This document shows, piece by piece, positions 42,938 through 52,377 of a DNA stretch of 64,000 bases. The first letter of the stretch is position 1, and each line of letters opens with the position of its first letter. The translations under genes and the position numbers were made by a program. The notes under the pieces are model-generated. The model saw only the letters and a program-made list of their open reading frames with translations. It was not told the origin of the DNA and did not search any database. Origin of the DNA: Sphingopyxis sp. H115 (GTDB taxonomy: Bacteria > Pseudomonadota > Alphaproteobacteria > Sphingomonadales > Sphingomonadaceae); contig NZ_LNSA01000002.1 of the NCBI RefSeq assembly GCF_001468465.1, forward strand, positions 62,001 to 126,000. The letters are read 5' to 3'.

Positions 42938-45642
42938 GGCTTTGTCTCCTGCTGTGCGGGGCGAATCGAGGCCCACCAATTTGCGATCTCCTGCCGCGCT
43001 GCGTCGTGCGCGGCAAGCATCTGCGGCCAGCCGGGCTCGCCGCACTGGCTTGCCACCAACTGCCGCGCCGCCGCCGTCGGCGGCTCGCCCTCGGGCGCGG
43101 TGAGGCGCAGCATGACGAGCATGCGCGCAAGCAGGCCGTGCGCGTCGCACACCGCGGCGGGCGCCAGCCCGGCGGCCTTGAGGCACGCCAGCGCCGCCGC
43201 AATATTCGGATCGTGGCACCGGCCGCTCACAAGCTGCGTCACCTGCATCGCGAATTCCAGATCGACGAGCCCGCCCGGTCCGCCCTTGATATCGAGCGCG
43301 CCCTTCGCCGGCTTGTGTGCGGCGATCTTGTCGCGCATTCCGGCGGCATCGGCGGCAATCCTCCCCGCATCGCGCGGGATGGCGAGCAGGTCGCCGATGA
43401 CCGTCTGCACTGCCGCCTTTGCGGCATCGGAGCCATAGACCGGCCGCGCGCGGAGGAGCGCCATATGCTCCCACGTCCACGCCTCTTCGCGCTGATAGCG
43501 TTCGAAGCTGTCGAGCGTGACCACCAACGGCCCCTGCGCGCCCTGGGGCCTGAGGCGCGTGTCAACATCGTAGAGCTTGCCCGCCGCGGTCGGCACCGAC
43601 ATCGCCGCGGTCACGCGCTGCGCGAGCCGGTTGTAATAGGTCGTCGCGCCGAGCGGCCGCGGTCCGTCGGATTCGGCGAGATGGTCGCCGGTGAACAGAT
43701 AGATGAGGTCGAGGTCCGACGCATGCGTCAGCGCCCTCCCCCCGAGCCGCCCCAGCGCGAGCACCACCAATTCGCTGTCCGCGATCCGTCCATGCGCCTC
43801 GACAAATTCGGCGACCGTCGCGTCGGCCAGCAATTGCAACGCCGCCTCGGCCAGTTCGGAATAGCCGCACGCGATCGCGAGCGGATCGGTCGCCCCGGCG
43901 ATCAGTTGTACGCCATAAGCGAAACGCCGTTCGCCGACGCGGTCGCGCACACGGTCGAGCAGGCGCTCATAGTCGAGCCCGGCAAGCCCGGCCTCCCACT
44001 CGGCAAGCAGTTCGGCCTTGGCCGCAGGCGCTTCGAACGCGCGCTTGTCGATCAGGCCCTCGATCAGTTCGACGCGCGCGCCAAGCGCATCGGCAAGCGT
44101 CGGCGCGAGCGAAAGCGTGCGCGTCGCGATCTTCGCCAGCTCGGGCTGCGCGGCGAGCAGGTGGAAAAAACCCACCGCGCTCGGCAGGCCCGCCACCAGC
44201 TTGTCGAAGCGCGTCAGCGCCGCTTGCGGATCGGGCGCCGCGCCGAGCGCCCTCACCAGTTCGGGCAGCACGGTTTCGAGCGCGTCGAGGGCCGCCGGGC
44301 TGCGCAGCGCGCGCAGCTTGCCGCCGCGCCATTCGGCGATGGTGCGCAGCGCGGCGTCGGGCGGGTCGAAGCCCGCCGCCACCAGATGTGTCGCAAGGCC
44401 GCCCTCGTCGCGGGGCAGGCCGGTCGTCACCGCGCGCTCGGCGACGAGCCGGTCGTAACAGGCACCGACGTCGGCGGCGACGGGTTCGAGCATCGCGAGC
44501 AGCGCCGCACCGTCGGTTTCGCCATCGAGCCGCGCGACGCAATCGAGCGCCGCTTCCTGGGTGGGCAGGCAATGCGTCTGCTGGTCCTCGATCATCTGAA
44601 GCCGGTGTTCGATCCGGCGGAGCGTCGCATAATGGCCCGAAAGCCGCGTCGCGACATCGGGCTCGATCCGCCCGACCGCAGCCAACGCCGCGAGCGCATC
44701 GACCGTCGCGGGAACGCGCAGCGACGGATCGCGCCCGCCATAGATGAGCTGGTGGACCTGCGCGAAAAACTCGATCTCGCGGATGCCGCCACGCCCGCGT
44801 TTCAGGTCAAACCCCGGCCCGAACGCCTGCCCCTGCGCGAAATGATCGCGGATCCGGTCGCTCATCGCGCCAATTTCCTTGAGTTGCCGGAAATCGAGGC
44901 TGCGGCGCCAGATGAAGGGCTGGATCGCCGCAAGGAAATCTTCGCCGAGCGCGCGGTCGCCCGCCGACGCGCGGCTGCGGATGAAGGCGGCCTGTTCCCA
45001 TGCCAGCGCCTCGGACTCATAATAGGATATCGCCGCGCTTTCGGGCAGCACGATCGGCGTCACCTCGGGATGCGGACGCAGGCGCAGGTCGACGCGCAGC
45101 ACATGCCCGTCGCCGGTGCGCGCCGACAAAATCTCGGTCATCCGCCGCGCGATCCGTACCGCCGCCTCGCCCGGATCGTCGCGCGAACGGCGCGGCAGCG
45201 TGTCGGGGTTGAAGATCAGGATCGGGTCGATGTCGGACGAATAATTGAGTTCGTGGCTGCCGAGCTTGCCGAGCGCGATCACCGACAGGCCGCGCGGTTC
45301 CTCGCCGGGCACGCGCTCGGCAAAGGCGGCGGCGAGCGCGGAGTCGCACGCCCGATCGGCAAAGTCCGAAAGCAGCCGCGTCGTCGCCCGGACATCATGT
45401 TCGCCCGACAGGTCGCCGAGCGCGAGCAGCAGCGCCATCCGGCCGCGCCAAAGGCGCAGCGACCGCATGATATCGTCGTCGACGGGCGGTGGTGCGACGT
45501 CGGCCAGTGCCGCGTCGGTTCCGTCGGCAAGGAAACGCGTCACATCGTCGGGGTTGAGCTCGGCGAGCCGCGCGAGGAAAGGCGCATGGGCGGTGAGCCG
45601 GTCAAGCGCGGACTGGCGCGCGAAAGCGTCTGGTGCGGTCAT
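42934..45642 (-). CDS. glnE: Bifunctional glutamine synthetase adenylyltransferase/adenylyl-removing enzyme
   Basis: Adds and removes AMP on glutamine synthetase in response to PII signals. The 902-residue protein has two nucleotidyltransferase domains. The N-terminal one (deadenylylation) has VIALGKLGSHELNYSSDIDP near residue 125. The C-terminal one (adenylylation) has VLALGRLGGRALTHASDLDL near residue 634. The linkers include GRGGIREIEFFAQVHQLIYG and GGPGGLVDLEFAMQVTQLVS, the paired family signatures. The ATG at 45642 is suited to the domain layout. It is followed by bcp and the DUF455 gene in overlapping order. A long antisense open frame over this gene is not real. Confidence 0.96.
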   Translation of the reverse strand: MTAPDAFARQSALDRLTAHAPFLARLAELNPDDVTRFLADGTDAALADVAPPPVDDDIMRSLRLWRGRMALLLALGDLSGEHDVRATTRLLSDFADRACDSALAAAFAERVPGEEPRGLSVIALGKLGSHELNYSSDIDPILIFNPDTLPRRSRDDPGEAAVRIARRMTEILSARTGDGHVLRVDLRLRPHPEVTPIVLPESAAISYYESEALAWEQAAFIRSRASAGDRALGEDFLAAIQPFIWRRSLDFRQLKEIGAMSDRIRDHFAQGQAFGPGFDLKRGRGGIREIEFFAQVHQLIYGGRDPSLRVPATVDALAALAAVGRIEPDVATRLSGHYATLRRIEHRLQMIEDQQTHCLPTQEAALDCVARLDGETDGAALLAMLEPVAADVGACYDRLVAERAVTTGLPRDEGGLATHLVAAGFDPPDAALRTIAEWRGGKLRALRSPAALDALETVLPELVRALGAAPDPQAALTRFDKLVAGLPSAVGFFHLLAAQPELAKIATRTLSLAPTLADALGARVELIEGLIDKRAFEAPAAKAELLAEWEAGLAGLDYERLLDRVRDRVGERRFAYGVQLIAGATDPLAIACGYSELAEAALQLLADATVAEFVEAHGRIADSELVVLALGRLGGRALTHASDLDLIYLFTGDHLAESDGPRPLGATTYYNRLAQRVTAAMSVPTAAGKLYDVDTRLRPQGAQGPLVVTLDSFERYQREEAWTWEHMALLRARPVYGSDAAKAAVQTVIGDLLAIPRDAGRIAADAAGMRDKIAAHKPAKGALDIKGGPGGLVDLEFAMQVTQLVSGRCHDPNIAAALACLKAAGLAPAAVCDAHGLLARMLVMLRLTAPEGEPPTAAARQLVASQCGEPGWPQMLAAHDAARQEIANWWASIRPAQQETKP

Positions 45643-45694
45643 CGACCGCCGCTATCGCCCGCCACCCCTGCGGTATCAACCCCTCGCCCGATAT

Positions 45695-46489
45695 TCAGGC
45701 CGGGATCGTCGATTCGTCGAAGAACAGCACCTGCGAGATGGCCGCGCGGAGCGTCGCGGGCTGGTACGGCTTGGTGAGCAGGAAGGCCGGCTCGGGCCGG
45801 TCGCCGGTGAGCAGCCGTTCGGGAAAGGCGGTGATGAAGATGACCGGCACCTTGAGATCGGTGAGGATTTCCTGCACCGCCTCGATCCCCGAGCTGTTGT
45901 CGGCAAGCTGGATGTCGGCGAGCACGAGGCCCGGCTGGTGCTTCTGCGCTTCGTCGACCGCCTCGCGATGCGTCGTCGCGACGGCGACGACATCGTGGCC
46001 GAGGTCGCGGACGATCATTTCGATATCCATCGCGATGATCGGCTCGTCCTCGATGATCAGGATGCGCGCGCGCGTCTGGCGGTCGATCTCGTCGGTCGCT
46101 TCGTCGATCAGGGCGCGCACCGCTTCGGCATCGCGCCCGATGATCCGCCCCGTATCCTCGAAGCTGAAACCTTCGACCGCTGTGAGCAGCAGCGCCTGCC
46201 GCGCCAGCGACGGAATGCGGCGAAGCCGCGCGTCGGCAATGGCGATGTCGCTGTGCGCGATTTCCTCGCCGGCGCCCGTCTGTTCGGCCATCAGCCCGAA
46301 ATTGTCGTGCACCATCCGGTAAAGCTGGATGCGCAGATCGCCGGCCGCATCGACCGCGCCCGGATTGACGACAAGCGTTTCGAGCAGGCGAGCGACCAGC
46401 GCATCGCCATTTTTCTGGCTCCCGGAAATGGACCGGCCATAGCGCCGCAGATAGGGAAGATGCGGTGCAACCGACTGACCCAATGACAT
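45695..46489 (-). CDS. phyR: General stress response regulator PhyR
   Basis: The anti-anti-sigma response regulator of the alphaproteobacterial general stress response. The 264-residue protein has an N-terminal sigma-like domain (PYLRRYGRSISGSQKNGDAL; then RQALLLTAVEGFSFEDTGRI, the sigma-4-like part) and a C-terminal receiver domain. The receiver has ARILIIEDEPIIAMDIEMIV, the phosphoacceptor Asp in GLVLADIQLADNSSG near residue 194, and KPYQPATLRAAISQ. When phosphorylated it sequesters NepR and frees the EcfG sigma factor. It is divergent from nepR, and AGGAGG lies just upstream of the ATG. Confidence 0.96.
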   Translation of the reverse strand: MSLGQSVAPHLPYLRRYGRSISGSQKNGDALVARLLETLVVNPGAVDAAGDLRIQLYRMVHDNFGLMAEQTGAGEEIAHSDIAIADARLRRIPSLARQALLLTAVEGFSFEDTGRIIGRDAEAVRALIDEATDEIDRQTRARILIIEDEPIIAMDIEMIVRDLGHDVVAVATTHREAVDEAQKHQPGLVLADIQLADNSSGIEAVQEILTDLKVPVIFITAFPERLLTGDRPEPAFLLTKPYQPATLRAAISQVLFFDESTIPA

Positions 46490-46590
46490 ATTCTACCTCC
46501 TGATTAGCGTCGAAATCGGCGGTGACCGTCCGGAAAAGGGACAGGTCTTTTTGCCCCCCAGCCCACCATTCCGATATATTTCGACCTTAG

Positions 46591-46616
46591 GGAACGATTT
46601 AGCCGCAAATTGGTTT
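46591..46616 (+). promoter_or_regulatory. Candidate EcfG-type promoter upstream of nepR
   Basis: GGAAC at 46591-46595 and GTTT at 46613-46616 are 17 bases apart, close to the general-stress sigma consensus GGAAC-N16/17-GTT. It lies about 85 bases before the nepR start, as expected for autoregulation of this system. Recognition is by eye only. Confidence 0.55.
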
Positions 46617-46700
46617 CATGGGAAAGAACCAAACGCGCCATTGCTCTTTGGTTCATGCGCGGTTAGCAAAAGGCCCCATGTCCCAGCGGATGCCCCTATA

Positions 46701-46871
46701 ATGTCGTCGAAAACCGGTTCGCCGCACGGTGAAAATTCGGGAAAGACCTTGGAAAAGAAGCCATCCGCCAAGGGGCAGGATGTCAACGGTGCCTTGCGCC
46801 GCGCCTATGAATCGACCGTCGACGAGACAATTCCCCAATCGCTGCTCGACCTGCTGAGCAAGCTCGATTGA
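46701..46871 (+). CDS. nepR: Anti-sigma factor NepR
   Basis: A 56-residue anti-sigma factor that holds the EcfG sigma factor inactive until PhyR binds it. The family core is RRAYESTVDETIPQSLLDLL in the C-terminal half; the N-terminus is a variable, charged tail. The ATG at 46701 gives the usual length; an in-frame frame open to 46551 has no family support. It is divergent from phyR. The ecfG gene, normally just downstream of nepR, is absent: the next gene (tgt) is convergent with a one-base gap. Confidence 0.93.
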   Translation: MSSKTGSPHGENSGKTLEKKPSAKGQDVNGALRRAYESTVDETIPQSLLDLLSKLD

Positions 46872-46872
46872 A

Positions 46873-48006
<1,134 letters not shown>

Positions 48007-48044
48007 CTATGGCGGGACGCGCGCCGAAAGTCGAGGCCGGGCGC

Positions 48045-48533
48045 TCAGGCCTTTGCGTGTTCGCTCGATGGTTCCTCGTCCGCCGCCTTGGCCTTTTCCT
48101 TCGGCTTCTCCTTTTCGAAAATCTTGACGAGTTCGCGCTTCTTTGCCTCCGAAAGGCCCTTTTCGGCCTCGGGGAACATCTCTTCCTCTTCCTCGTCGAT
48201 ATGGTGGAGATAGCGTTCCTTCATCGTGCGAAAGCGCGTCAGCCAGCCGGTCGAGGAAAAGTCCATTTCATAAAGTTCGGTCAGATAATCCTCGATTTCC
48301 TTGTGCTCGGCGACGCTGTGCTGCGCCTCGTCGCGCAGGTCCGGGTTCGCGAGCATCGTCGCATAGAGCGACATTTCCTCGGACGCCGCATGCGCGGTCA
48401 CCTCGACGCGAAAGGTCTCGAAGAGCGCGCGTCGCTCGTCGCTGTCGCCATGGGTCGCGTCGATGCGGTCGAGCAGTTCGCGGTGGCGGTCGTGATCGGC
48501 CTTCAGCCGCGCAAAGATTTTGGTCTGGCTCAT
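48045..48533 (-). CDS. Hemerythrin HHE-domain protein
   Basis: A 162-residue predicted di-iron four-helix protein. Metal-ligand histidines and acids occur in the HHE pattern: ARLKADHDRHRELLDRIDAT (H18, H22 region), TAHAASEEMSLYATML, SVAEHKEIEDYLTELYEMDF and RYLHHIDEEEEEMFPEAEK. The C-terminal 35 residues are a charged Lys/Glu-rich tail (KIFEKEKPKEKAKAADEEP). It may bind oxygen or nitric oxide, or store iron; the exact role is unknown. It is followed by the PAS-GGDEF-EAL gene in the opposite order on the same strand, 61 bases apart. Homologues are often under general stress control, which would fit the phyR/nepR locus nearby, but no promoter motif was identified. Confidence 0.9.
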   Translation of the reverse strand: MSQTKIFARLKADHDRHRELLDRIDATHGDSDERRALFETFRVEVTAHAASEEMSLYATMLANPDLRDEAQHSVAEHKEIEDYLTELYEMDFSSTGWLTRFRTMKERYLHHIDEEEEEMFPEAEKGLSEAKKRELVKIFEKEKPKEKAKAADEEPSSEHAKA

Positions 48534-48594
48534 GTTGGTCTCCGTCCGGTGATGGTCGAAGACAAAACGGGTCAGCGCCCGCCGGGTTCCGGTG

Positions 48595-50784
48595 TCAGGC
48601 GGCTTTCCAGTCGCTGGTCGTCGTAAAGGACGGCAGCGCGAGCGCGCTGTCGGTCTGCTGCGCCGCCGCCGCGATCAGATAGGGCGAAACGCGATGCCGC
48701 GTGCAGAGGCCGCCATTGCCGTCGCTGACCATCGTCTGTTCGAATTCGACGCCCTGCTGGTGCTTGATCGACCGGCGGACGGTTGCGGTGACGAGTTGCC
48801 CCTCGCCGAAATCGATGACGAAGCGCGTGCCGACGGGCACGTCCAAAATGCCTTCGATAAAGGCCCCCGTCGCCGACAGGTTGCGGATCACGACATTGTA
48901 GCGGTGGTTGTCGTGGATCGCGCCGACCTTGCGGAACAGCGAAAAGCGATCGTTGCGCTGGCGCGCTGGACCGGCGGGCTTGATCGTCCATGTTCCGGCC
49001 TCGGCATGGTCGAGCAATTCCGCATTCGCCACCGGCTTGCTGTAAACATAGCCCTGCACATGGCTAACGTTGAGCCGGCGGATCAGGTCGAGCTGGTCGA
49101 GCGATTCGATCCCTTCGGCGGTCGTTTCCATCTCCAGCGCTTCGGCGAGCGCCACGATCGCGGCGATGATGGCGCTGTTGCGCGATTCGGGCTCGGTGGC
49201 GCCGCGCACGAAGCTCTGGTCGATCTTGATCTTGTCGAACGGCGCCGTCTGCAAATAGCCGAGCGACGAATAGCCGGTGCCGAAATCGTCGAGGGCGAGA
49301 CGGACGCCCAGCCCTTTCAGCGCCTTGAACATGCGGCCGGTTTCGGCCGAATCGCCGAGGAACACACTTTCGGTAATTTCCAGTTCGAGCCGGTCGGGTG
49401 CAAGACCCGTCGCGGCGAGCGCGTTGGCGACGACTTTCGGCAGGTCGGCGTTGGCGAACTGGATCGGCGACACATTGACGGCCACGCGCATGTCGCCCGG
49501 CCAGCGCGACGCGTCCTCGCACGCCTTGCGCAGCACCCATTCGCCAAGCTGCCAGATCAGATTGGCTTCCTCGGCGATCGGGATGAACACAGCGGGCGAG
49601 ATCAGCCCGCGTTCGGGATGCGTCCAGCGAACCAGCGCCTCGACGCCCGTCACGATGTTCGACTTGGCGTGGACGACCGGCTGGTACCGCAATTCGATCT
49701 CGCCGCGGGCCAGCGCGTCGCGCAAATCTTCTTCGAGCGCGCGGCGCTGTTCGGCTGCCTGGTGAAGGTCGCTCGAATAGAATGCGAAACGGCCGCGCCC
49801 GTTGCCCTTGGCCGCGTAGAGCGCGAGGTCGGCATTGCGGACGAGATCGTCGCTGCTGACGCCGTCGAAGGGGGCGATCGCCACGCCCACCGACGCGCCG
49901 ATGATGCAGCGGCTGCCCTCGACCGAATAGGGCTGCGACAGGCTGGCGATGATATCGGCCGCCATGTCGCCGAGCTTGCCGCGATCCTCGATGTCGGGGA
50001 GGATGATCTGGAATTCGTCGCCGCCGAGCCGGCTGACCATTTCCTTGTCGCCAACGATCTTGAGCAGGCGTTCGGCAACCTGTTTCAGCAGCGCATCGCC
50101 CGCCGGGTGGCCGAGCGTATCGTTGACCTGCTTGAACCTGTCGAGGTCGAGCAGCATGATCGCGCACGCGCGCTGCTGCTGCGAAAAGGCGGCGAGCGTC
50201 GTGTCGAGCTTTTTCGAAATATTGAAGCGATTGGCGAGCCCGGTCAGCGAATCGTAAAGCGCCAGCCGCGACGCATCCTCGGCCGATCGGCGCTGCGCGG
50301 TGATATCGGTGCCGCTGCCGCGATAGCCGGTGAACCGGTCGCCGTCGAACTGGGGCCGCCCCGATATCGCCCACCAGCGGCCGTCGCCTTCGAACGCGCT
50401 GCGCAGCGGCAATTCCTCGAACTTCGATTGCCGGGTGAGCAGGAAGGGCAAGGTGCGCTGGCGTTCGCCATGGCTGTCGGCGGGCAGGAACAGGTCGGTG
50501 AACATCGTGCCGAGCAGCGTGGCGCGCGTTCGTCCCATCAACCGCGCGACCGAATCGGTGATATAGGTCAGCCGCCCCTTGGCGTCGGTCGACCAGAACC
50601 ATCCCTGGCCGCTTTCTTCATAATTCTGGAGCAGGAGCAGCGCTTCGCGCGTGTGCAGGTTGGGTACGGCATCGCCGCGCTGTTTGCCGATACGTGAGCC
50701 GATCATGCCGAAGAAGCCGCGCTGGCCCTCTTCGCCACTGTCATCCCCCCGGTCCCCGAAATCCATCTGCGATGGAACATCCAT
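48595..50784 (-). CDS. PAS-GGDEF-EAL-PilZ c-di-GMP turnover protein
   Basis: A 729-residue cytoplasmic signalling protein. Order: PAS domain (about residues 50-165, with GQGWFWSTDAKGRLTYITDS), GGDEF (about 170-335, with SRLGGDEFQIILPDIEDRG), EAL (about 345-595, with GVEALVRWTHPERGLISPA, VAVNVSPIQFANADLP, LALDDFGTGYSSLGYLQTA and ETTAEGIESLDQLDLI), then a PilZ-like domain (about 600-705, with HRYNVVIRNLSATGAFIEGI). The GGDEF and EAL motifs are intact, so both synthase and phosphodiesterase activity are possible. The C-terminal PilZ would sense c-di-GMP. The ATG at 50784 follows GATTG; a TTG at 50787 also fits. It neighbours the pilus genes. Confidence 0.95.
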   Translation of the reverse strand: MDVPSQMDFGDRGDDSGEEGQRGFFGMIGSRIGKQRGDAVPNLHTREALLLLQNYEESGQGWFWSTDAKGRLTYITDSVARLMGRTRATLLGTMFTDLFLPADSHGERQRTLPFLLTRQSKFEELPLRSAFEGDGRWWAISGRPQFDGDRFTGYRGSGTDITAQRRSAEDASRLALYDSLTGLANRFNISKKLDTTLAAFSQQQRACAIMLLDLDRFKQVNDTLGHPAGDALLKQVAERLLKIVGDKEMVSRLGGDEFQIILPDIEDRGKLGDMAADIIASLSQPYSVEGSRCIIGASVGVAIAPFDGVSSDDLVRNADLALYAAKGNGRGRFAFYSSDLHQAAEQRRALEEDLRDALARGEIELRYQPVVHAKSNIVTGVEALVRWTHPERGLISPAVFIPIAEEANLIWQLGEWVLRKACEDASRWPGDMRVAVNVSPIQFANADLPKVVANALAATGLAPDRLELEITESVFLGDSAETGRMFKALKGLGVRLALDDFGTGYSSLGYLQTAPFDKIKIDQSFVRGATEPESRNSAIIAAIVALAEALEMETTAEGIESLDQLDLIRRLNVSHVQGYVYSKPVANAELLDHAEAGTWTIKPAGPARQRNDRFSLFRKVGAIHDNHRYNVVIRNLSATGAFIEGILDVPVGTRFVIDFGEGQLVTATVRRSIKHQQGVEFEQTMVSDGNGGLCTRHRVSPYLIAAAAQQTDSALALPSFTTTSDWKAA

Positions 50785-51043
50785 CAATCAAACTCTTGCT
50801 GATCCCCACACTTTGGCCGCTATGCCCGCAATGCCTTGCGATAGTGTAAATAAGCCGTCCCGGAGCGGGACAGCGATCACCGCAGAACAGCGGCCGGGGA
50901 ATTGGCATATCGACGCCCCGCCCATCGCACCGTGACCTCGAATTTCAGCGTTTACGGCATGAATTGTTAACCAGAATGGGAGAACAGGGCATTAACTACT
51001 TGCCCGGTATGAAGGTCCTCGAACTTGTAGGGGCTTTCGTGAA

Positions 51044-51463
51044 ATGGCGACTGCGATACAGAATGTGACGAAGCTGGGCTGCATTGCGGCCCTGCTCGCG
51101 TCCACACCGGCCGCGGCGGCAAGCCAGCAGGCCATGGGAACGTTTCAAGTCACCGCCACGGTGCCGATGGCGTGCTGGGTCGATCACAGCATCTATGCCG
51201 ACGCGCTCGGCAATTCGCCGGGTCTCGTGACCGAAGGGTGCAACAATGCGTCGGGCTATATGGTCTCGGCGCAATATCGCCCGCTGGCGCAGACCGAGCG
51301 TGCGCGCCTGCTCTATGGCGACAGCACCGTCGAACTGTCGGCGCTCGGCATACAGGAAGTGCACCGCGAATATGGCCCGCGCATCCAGCAGATCGCCTAT
51401 CGTTTCGACGAGGTGTCGCTGGAAACGCCGCTGACGCTTTCGCTGACGATCCAGCCGATCTGA
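51044..51463 (+). CDS. Secreted pilin-like protein convergent with the pilus operon
   Basis: A 139-residue exported protein with a signal peptide (KLGCIAALLASTPAAAASQQ, cut near residue 26). The mature part begins GTFQVTATVPMACWVDHSIY and has two cysteines (about residues 44 and 65), as in pilin subunits. It ends ETPLTLSLTIQPI, a beta-strand like the ends of the other subunits here. It resembles a spore-coat-U/pilin-type subunit shortened at the C-terminus. It is convergent with the last pilus gene, with only one base between the stops, so antisense overlap of transcripts is likely. Role inferred from context. Confidence 0.65.
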   Translation: MATAIQNVTKLGCIAALLASTPAAAASQQAMGTFQVTATVPMACWVDHSIYADALGNSPGLVTEGCNNASGYMVSAQYRPLAQTERARLLYGDSTVELSALGIQEVHREYGPRIQQIAYRFDEVSLETPLTLSLTIQPI

Positions 51464-51464
51464 A

Positions 51465-52376
51465 TTACAGCGCGGCGACCGTGAAGGTCACCGTATCCAT
51501 ATAGCCGCCGGCACGTTTGCCGGCGGTTTCGCCGATTTCGATCCTGACCGGGTAATTGTCGAAACGCGCCCGGTTCGAGACGATTTCGAAACCGGCCGGC
51601 GACGTCAGGTCGAGGTCGAACCGCCCCATCCGCAACCGGTAGTCGACATACCATCCGGCATTTTCATGCTTGAGCCGGCCCTGGTTTTCCGAGACGACCG
51701 ATACCCGGTACCCTCCCGTCGAGATCACGTACAGCGTGATCGGGAGGTCCTTCGTTCCCGGGACCAGTTCACCCAGATCGACCGAGTTGGTACCCCGCGC
51801 GCGCGCGAGCTGCCCCTTCAGGCCGATCATGGCGGCGGGCAGGACGTCGATCCCCAGCGTCAGCGGCCTGGTGCCGAGCAGCATGCCGTCGTCACCGGAT
51901 ACCGTCAGGTCGAGCGATTGCGTATAGCGGCCCTGCGATGTCGCGCTATCGGGGGCGGCGGCGACCGACAGCAATTCCATCGTCCGTTCGCCTGGCATCA
52001 GCCGGATGAGCCGCCCGCCCATACCCTGGATGTTCCGGCCGGCACGCGGCGTAATGTCGTTGCTGCCCTTCTCGTCGACAAGCTGGTAAGGGATCGGCGC
52101 CGCGCCATCCTCGGATCGGAAACCGAAGGTTTCCCCCCGCAGCGATGCGCCCAGCCGGCCGACACATTCGCCGTCGCCCCGGTTGACGATATTGATCTCC
52201 AACGTGCCGAAGGCCGCGCCATCCTCGAGCGGATTATGGCGGATGATCAGCTGGTCCTGCACCGGTTCGACCGACAGCGTGCACGCCTGTGCCGCGGCCG
52301 GCACCAAGGCCCCGACGCAAACGGCGGCGGCGCCGAGAAACAGCCGGCTCCTTCCAGTCTTGCGCGATATCGTCAT
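51465..52376 (-). CDS. Pilus tip or adhesin-like subunit
   Basis: A 303-residue exported protein, last in the chaperone-usher operon. Signal peptide LFLGAAAVCVGALVPAAAQA precedes ACTLSVEPVQDQLIIRHNPL. The chain looks like two Ig-like halves; the second ends VRIEIGETAGKRAGGYMDTV, then TFTVAAL, the pilin-type terminal strand. Its position after the usher gene, larger size than the pilins and two-part layout suggest the tip adhesin; the ligand is unknown. The ATG at 52376 follows the usher stop by one base (TAGCATG), so translation is coupled. Confidence 0.8.
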   Translation of the reverse strand: MTISRKTGRSRLFLGAAAVCVGALVPAAAQACTLSVEPVQDQLIIRHNPLEDGAAFGTLEINIVNRGDGECVGRLGASLRGETFGFRSEDGAAPIPYQLVDEKGSNDITPRAGRNIQGMGGRLIRLMPGERTMELLSVAAAPDSATSQGRYTQSLDLTVSGDDGMLLGTRPLTLGIDVLPAAMIGLKGQLARARGTNSVDLGELVPGTKDLPITLYVISTGGYRVSVVSENQGRLKHENAGWYVDYRLRMGRFDLDLTSPAGFEIVSNRARFDNYPVRIEIGETAGKRAGGYMDTVTFTVAAL

Positions 52377-52377
52377 G

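Noticed and set aside
42931-45777. A very long open frame on the plus strand over glnE
   Set aside because: It runs antisense to glnE, whose two nucleotidyltransferase signatures are intact. Long antisense frames are expected in GC-rich codon-biased DNA, and the antisense product has no recognisable motif and extreme arginine content.
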